Source of the DNA: a virus
Reading direction: 5' to 3' (one strand)
Virus record (IMG/VR): IMGVR_UViG_3300031521_000289
Location: 1-28,709 of that record
DNA length: 28,709 bases
Part shown: positions 27,487 to 28,709 of the stretch, piece after piece
Layout: the number at the start of each line of letters is the position of its first letter
Position numbering within the stretch: position 1 is the stretch's first letter
Notes under the pieces: model-generated
Database searches by the model: none
Told to the model about the DNA's origin: nothing
The model's input: only the letters and a program-made list of their open reading frames with translations
Translations under genes and position numbers: made by a program

Positions 27487-27846
27487 TCACAAAATTATTA
27501 TTTTTTTAAATAAGCAACTCACTGCATAATCATCAATTTCATTATTTTTGTTTGCACAAGGTATAAATAATTCACCATCTTCAATAAACCCTTTTGTATT
27601 TACAATTATAAGTTCGTAAGTTTCAACTCCCTTAAATATAACTGTCTCTCCAATTGAGAAACCTTCTTTCTTATTTCTTTGGATAGCTCTCTCAATATCA
27701 ACAATAAAAGCTCGATATTCTGAAGCTTTAGTATCTAATCTTACTTTTCTCTCTATATCAAGTCTACTACCATTATTTGTGTTTTTATCAATAACATCTT
27801 CAATGGTTTTTAATTTTCTTTTGTAATCATCTAATAATATTTCCAT
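27487..27846 (-). CDS. Hypothetical protein with N-terminal coiled coil, 119 aa
   Basis: Residues 1-60 are a charged helix pair (MEILLDDYKRKLKTIEDVIDK, then TKASEYRAFIVDIERAIQR), followed by a small beta domain (FSIGETVIFKGVETYELIIVNTKGFIEDGELFIPC). The beta part resembles the SH3-like small proteins elsewhere in the window. ATG 11 nt after a promoter motif. Function unknown. Confidence 0.7.
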   Translation of the reverse strand: MEILLDDYKRKLKTIEDVIDKNTNNGSRLDIERKVRLDTKASEYRAFIVDIERAIQRNKKEGFSIGETVIFKGVETYELIIVNTKGFIEDGELFIPCANKNNEIDDYAVSCLFKKIIIL

Positions 27847-27857
27847 AGTTTTTTATT

Positions 27858-27888
27858 TTATAACGAAAAAATTTTAAAATAAGAGTAA
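27858..27888 (-). promoter_or_regulatory. Phage-type promoter motif (weaker -35 half)
   Basis: TCGTTATAA (27866-27858) is exact; at 15-nt spacing the upstream box is TTACTCT (27888-27882), 5 of 7 matches. 11 nt to the ATG at 27846. Confidence 0.65.
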
Positions 27889-27906
27889 ATATAATTTTTT
27901 ATTATT

Positions 27907-28341
27907 TTAATCTCTCAAAATTTCTATTGCATATTCTTTTGTAATTTGTTTTCCACAATAATGAAGCACTTTTTTTGTTTCAGTTATTCTATCACAAACC
28001 CTATCAATAATTACTTCATAATCTGATTTCTCAGGAATCCAAGTGTTTTCCCAAAATTTATCATATATTTTCCAATTGTCTTTATAATTTTTTATTTTAA
28101 ATTTCCTTCTCAAACATTCTTCATGTATTTCTATATAACGTTTATAAGTATATTGAGGTTTGTTAATAAAAAACAAAACATGACCAGTACCTAAAGTAAA
28201 TTTATTTGGAATACCTTTAAAATTGTTTTTATAATTTCTAATTTTAAAATTAAATGGCAGTCTTTTAATTTCACGATGTTCAGCCAATAAATGTTCATCT
28301 GTAAGATTTTTTACTGGAATTGATACGTTTATTCTTGTCAT
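27907..28341 (-). CDS. denV: Pyrimidine-dimer DNA glycosylase (T4 endonuclease V type)
   Basis: 144 aa, close to T4 DenV in length and order. MTRINVSIPVKNLTDEHLLAEHREIKRLP parallels [24 protein letters not shown]. Thr2 supplies the catalytic alpha-amine after Met removal, and E24 corresponds to T4 Glu23. LGTGHVLFFINKPQY and IEIHEECLRRKFKI match the following conserved parts. It cuts the glycosyl bond at UV-induced cyclobutane dimers and nicks the abasic site by beta-elimination, starting repair of phage DNA. The second half is longer than in T4, with a less usual WENTWIPEKSDYEVIIDRV. Preceded by a 57-aa membrane protein gene, 48 nt upstream. Confidence 0.93.
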   Translation of the reverse strand: MTRINVSIPVKNLTDEHLLAEHREIKRLPFNFKIRNYKNNFKGIPNKFTLGTGHVLFFINKPQYTYKRYIEIHEECLRRKFKIKNYKDNWKIYDKFWENTWIPEKSDYEVIIDRVCDRITETKKVLHYCGKQITKEYAIEILRD

Positions 28342-28389
28342 TTTATCTGTTTCTAATATTTTAAGATAACCATATTATAAATATTATTA

Positions 28390-28563
28390 TTAACGATTAT
28401 AACACATTTTTATCCAGTAATATGGTTGCATTGCAAAATCAAATTCATGAATATGATAACCAAAAGAGCATAACCAAAATGGTAATGCGAACAACCATAA
28501 TAATGAAATAAATATGCAACTAATCAATATAATAAACCAACGTACAATAATATATTTAAACAT
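28390..28563 (-). CDS. 57-aa membrane protein
   Basis: ATG at 28563, TAA at 28390: MFKYIIVRWFIILISCIFIS, LLWLFALPFWLCSFGYHIHE, FDFAMQPYYWIKMCYNR. One long or two short transmembrane helices (residues 5-33) with a basic-positive start and a His/Tyr/Trp-rich tail. It fills an otherwise empty gap upstream of denV. Could be a holin-like or superinfection protein by size and topology alone. Confidence 0.6.
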   Translation of the reverse strand: MFKYIIVRWFIILISCIFISLLWLFALPFWLCSFGYHIHEFDFAMQPYYWIKMCYNR

Positions 28564-28621
28564 TATATTTGTATTTTTAAAAAATTTTTATAACTCGTTT
28601 ATTTAAAATGCTTCATAATAA

Positions 28622-28709
28622 TTAATTTTGAGTATCTAAGTACCATTCTCCTGTGTGCCAAATAATATAAGACATTATAGTATCCTCATTGATGGGAGAC
28701 TTATAAACA
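28622..28709 (-). CDS. C-terminal end of a gene entering from the right
   Basis: The frame is open at the window edge and reads VYKSPINEDTIMSYIIWHTG, then EWYLDTQN and TAA at 28622. The internal Met (MSYIIWHTG) could be the true start of a 17-aa peptide, but the open frame before it is more like a longer protein. Unrecognised. Confidence 0.5.
   Translation of the reverse strand, partial: VYKSPINEDTIMSYIIWHTGEWYLDTQN

Noticed and set aside
28397-28427. TTATAACAC near 28400 as another phage promoter
   Set aside because: CGA is changed to CAC, no TTTCTCC-like box at 15 nt, and it is 56 nt from the denV start.
1-28709. tRNA or rRNA genes
   Set aside because: No cloverleaf-like GC-containing segment or T-arm motif was noticed; a tRNA-finder run would settle it.

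Overview
The window is an extremely AT-rich, gene-dense stretch of what looks like a tailed-phage genome whose host is in the Bacteroidota (Flavobacterium-like). Phage evidence: long runs of small, tightly packed, mostly unrecognisable genes on one strand, a GH19 endolysin, a DenV-type pyrimidine-dimer glycosylase, an RNA ligase of the DRB0094 type, a DNA-ligase remnant, YopX, Nudix and DHH proteins. Host evidence: start codons lack Shine-Dalgarno sequences, export signals end in '...NAQ/YSQ' or have lipoboxes typical of Bacteroidota, and TAnnTTTG-type promoter elements occur (best at 25179-25210). No tRNA, rRNA or CRISPR array was seen. A virion or termination module is not in this window; this is an early/middle 'accessory and nucleic-acid metabolism' region.

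Layout: nearly all genes are on the minus strand and so read from right to left. They fall into transcription units, each opened by a shared motif that I found ten times: TTTCTCC, exactly 15 nt, then TCGTTATAA, 8-18 nt before the first ATG. Reading right to left the units begin at 27846 (coiled-coil protein), 24717 (lipoprotein, RlmN-like radical SAM enzyme, nucleotidyltransferase, DHH phosphoesterase), 20611 (two small proteins ending at a 20-bp palindrome), 19773 (zinc-ribbon protein, many small proteins, RNA ligase), 15576 (IS-interrupted gene, primase-like protein, methyltransferase), 10931 (DnaB-like ATPase, membrane and lipoproteins, YopX), 8163 (small protein, then TnpB and ligase relic), 5224 (small protein, HTH protein, lipoprotein), 4013 (secreted protein, then about a dozen small genes including a Nudix hydrolase) and 984 (RadA-like ATPase). 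Most units end directly against the next motif. The endolysin at 5325-5954 is the only intact plus-strand gene.

Three separate TnpB loci are present in three different states. (1) 13760-15285 is an IS200/IS605-type element with intact tnpB, a 5'-deleted tnpA, and LE and RE hairpins. It splits one gene whose two halves rejoin in frame to 127 aa. (2) 6437-7729 is an IS1341-like TnpB without a zinc finger and with a rearranged RuvC site, directly abutting the C-terminal part of a DNA ligase whose N-terminal part is missing. (3) 26204-27264 is a TnpB pseudogene with an internal deletion removing RuvC-I, flanked by a gene remnant. Other decay is visible: a +1 frameshift (17805-18021), a nonsense codon (25991-25993) and an open frame without a start (24240-24446).

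Functionally the recognisable genes point to nucleic-acid repair and modification: RNA ligase, nucleotidyltransferase, RlmN-like RNA methyltransferase, DHH nuclease, DenV, orphan DNA methyltransferase, RadA- and DnaB-like ATPases and a primase-like protein. About five predicted exported or lipid-anchored small proteins are also encoded. The most unusual protein feature is a 12-bp tandem repeat that triplicates 'GCPV' inside the Fe-S cysteine loop of the radical SAM enzyme.
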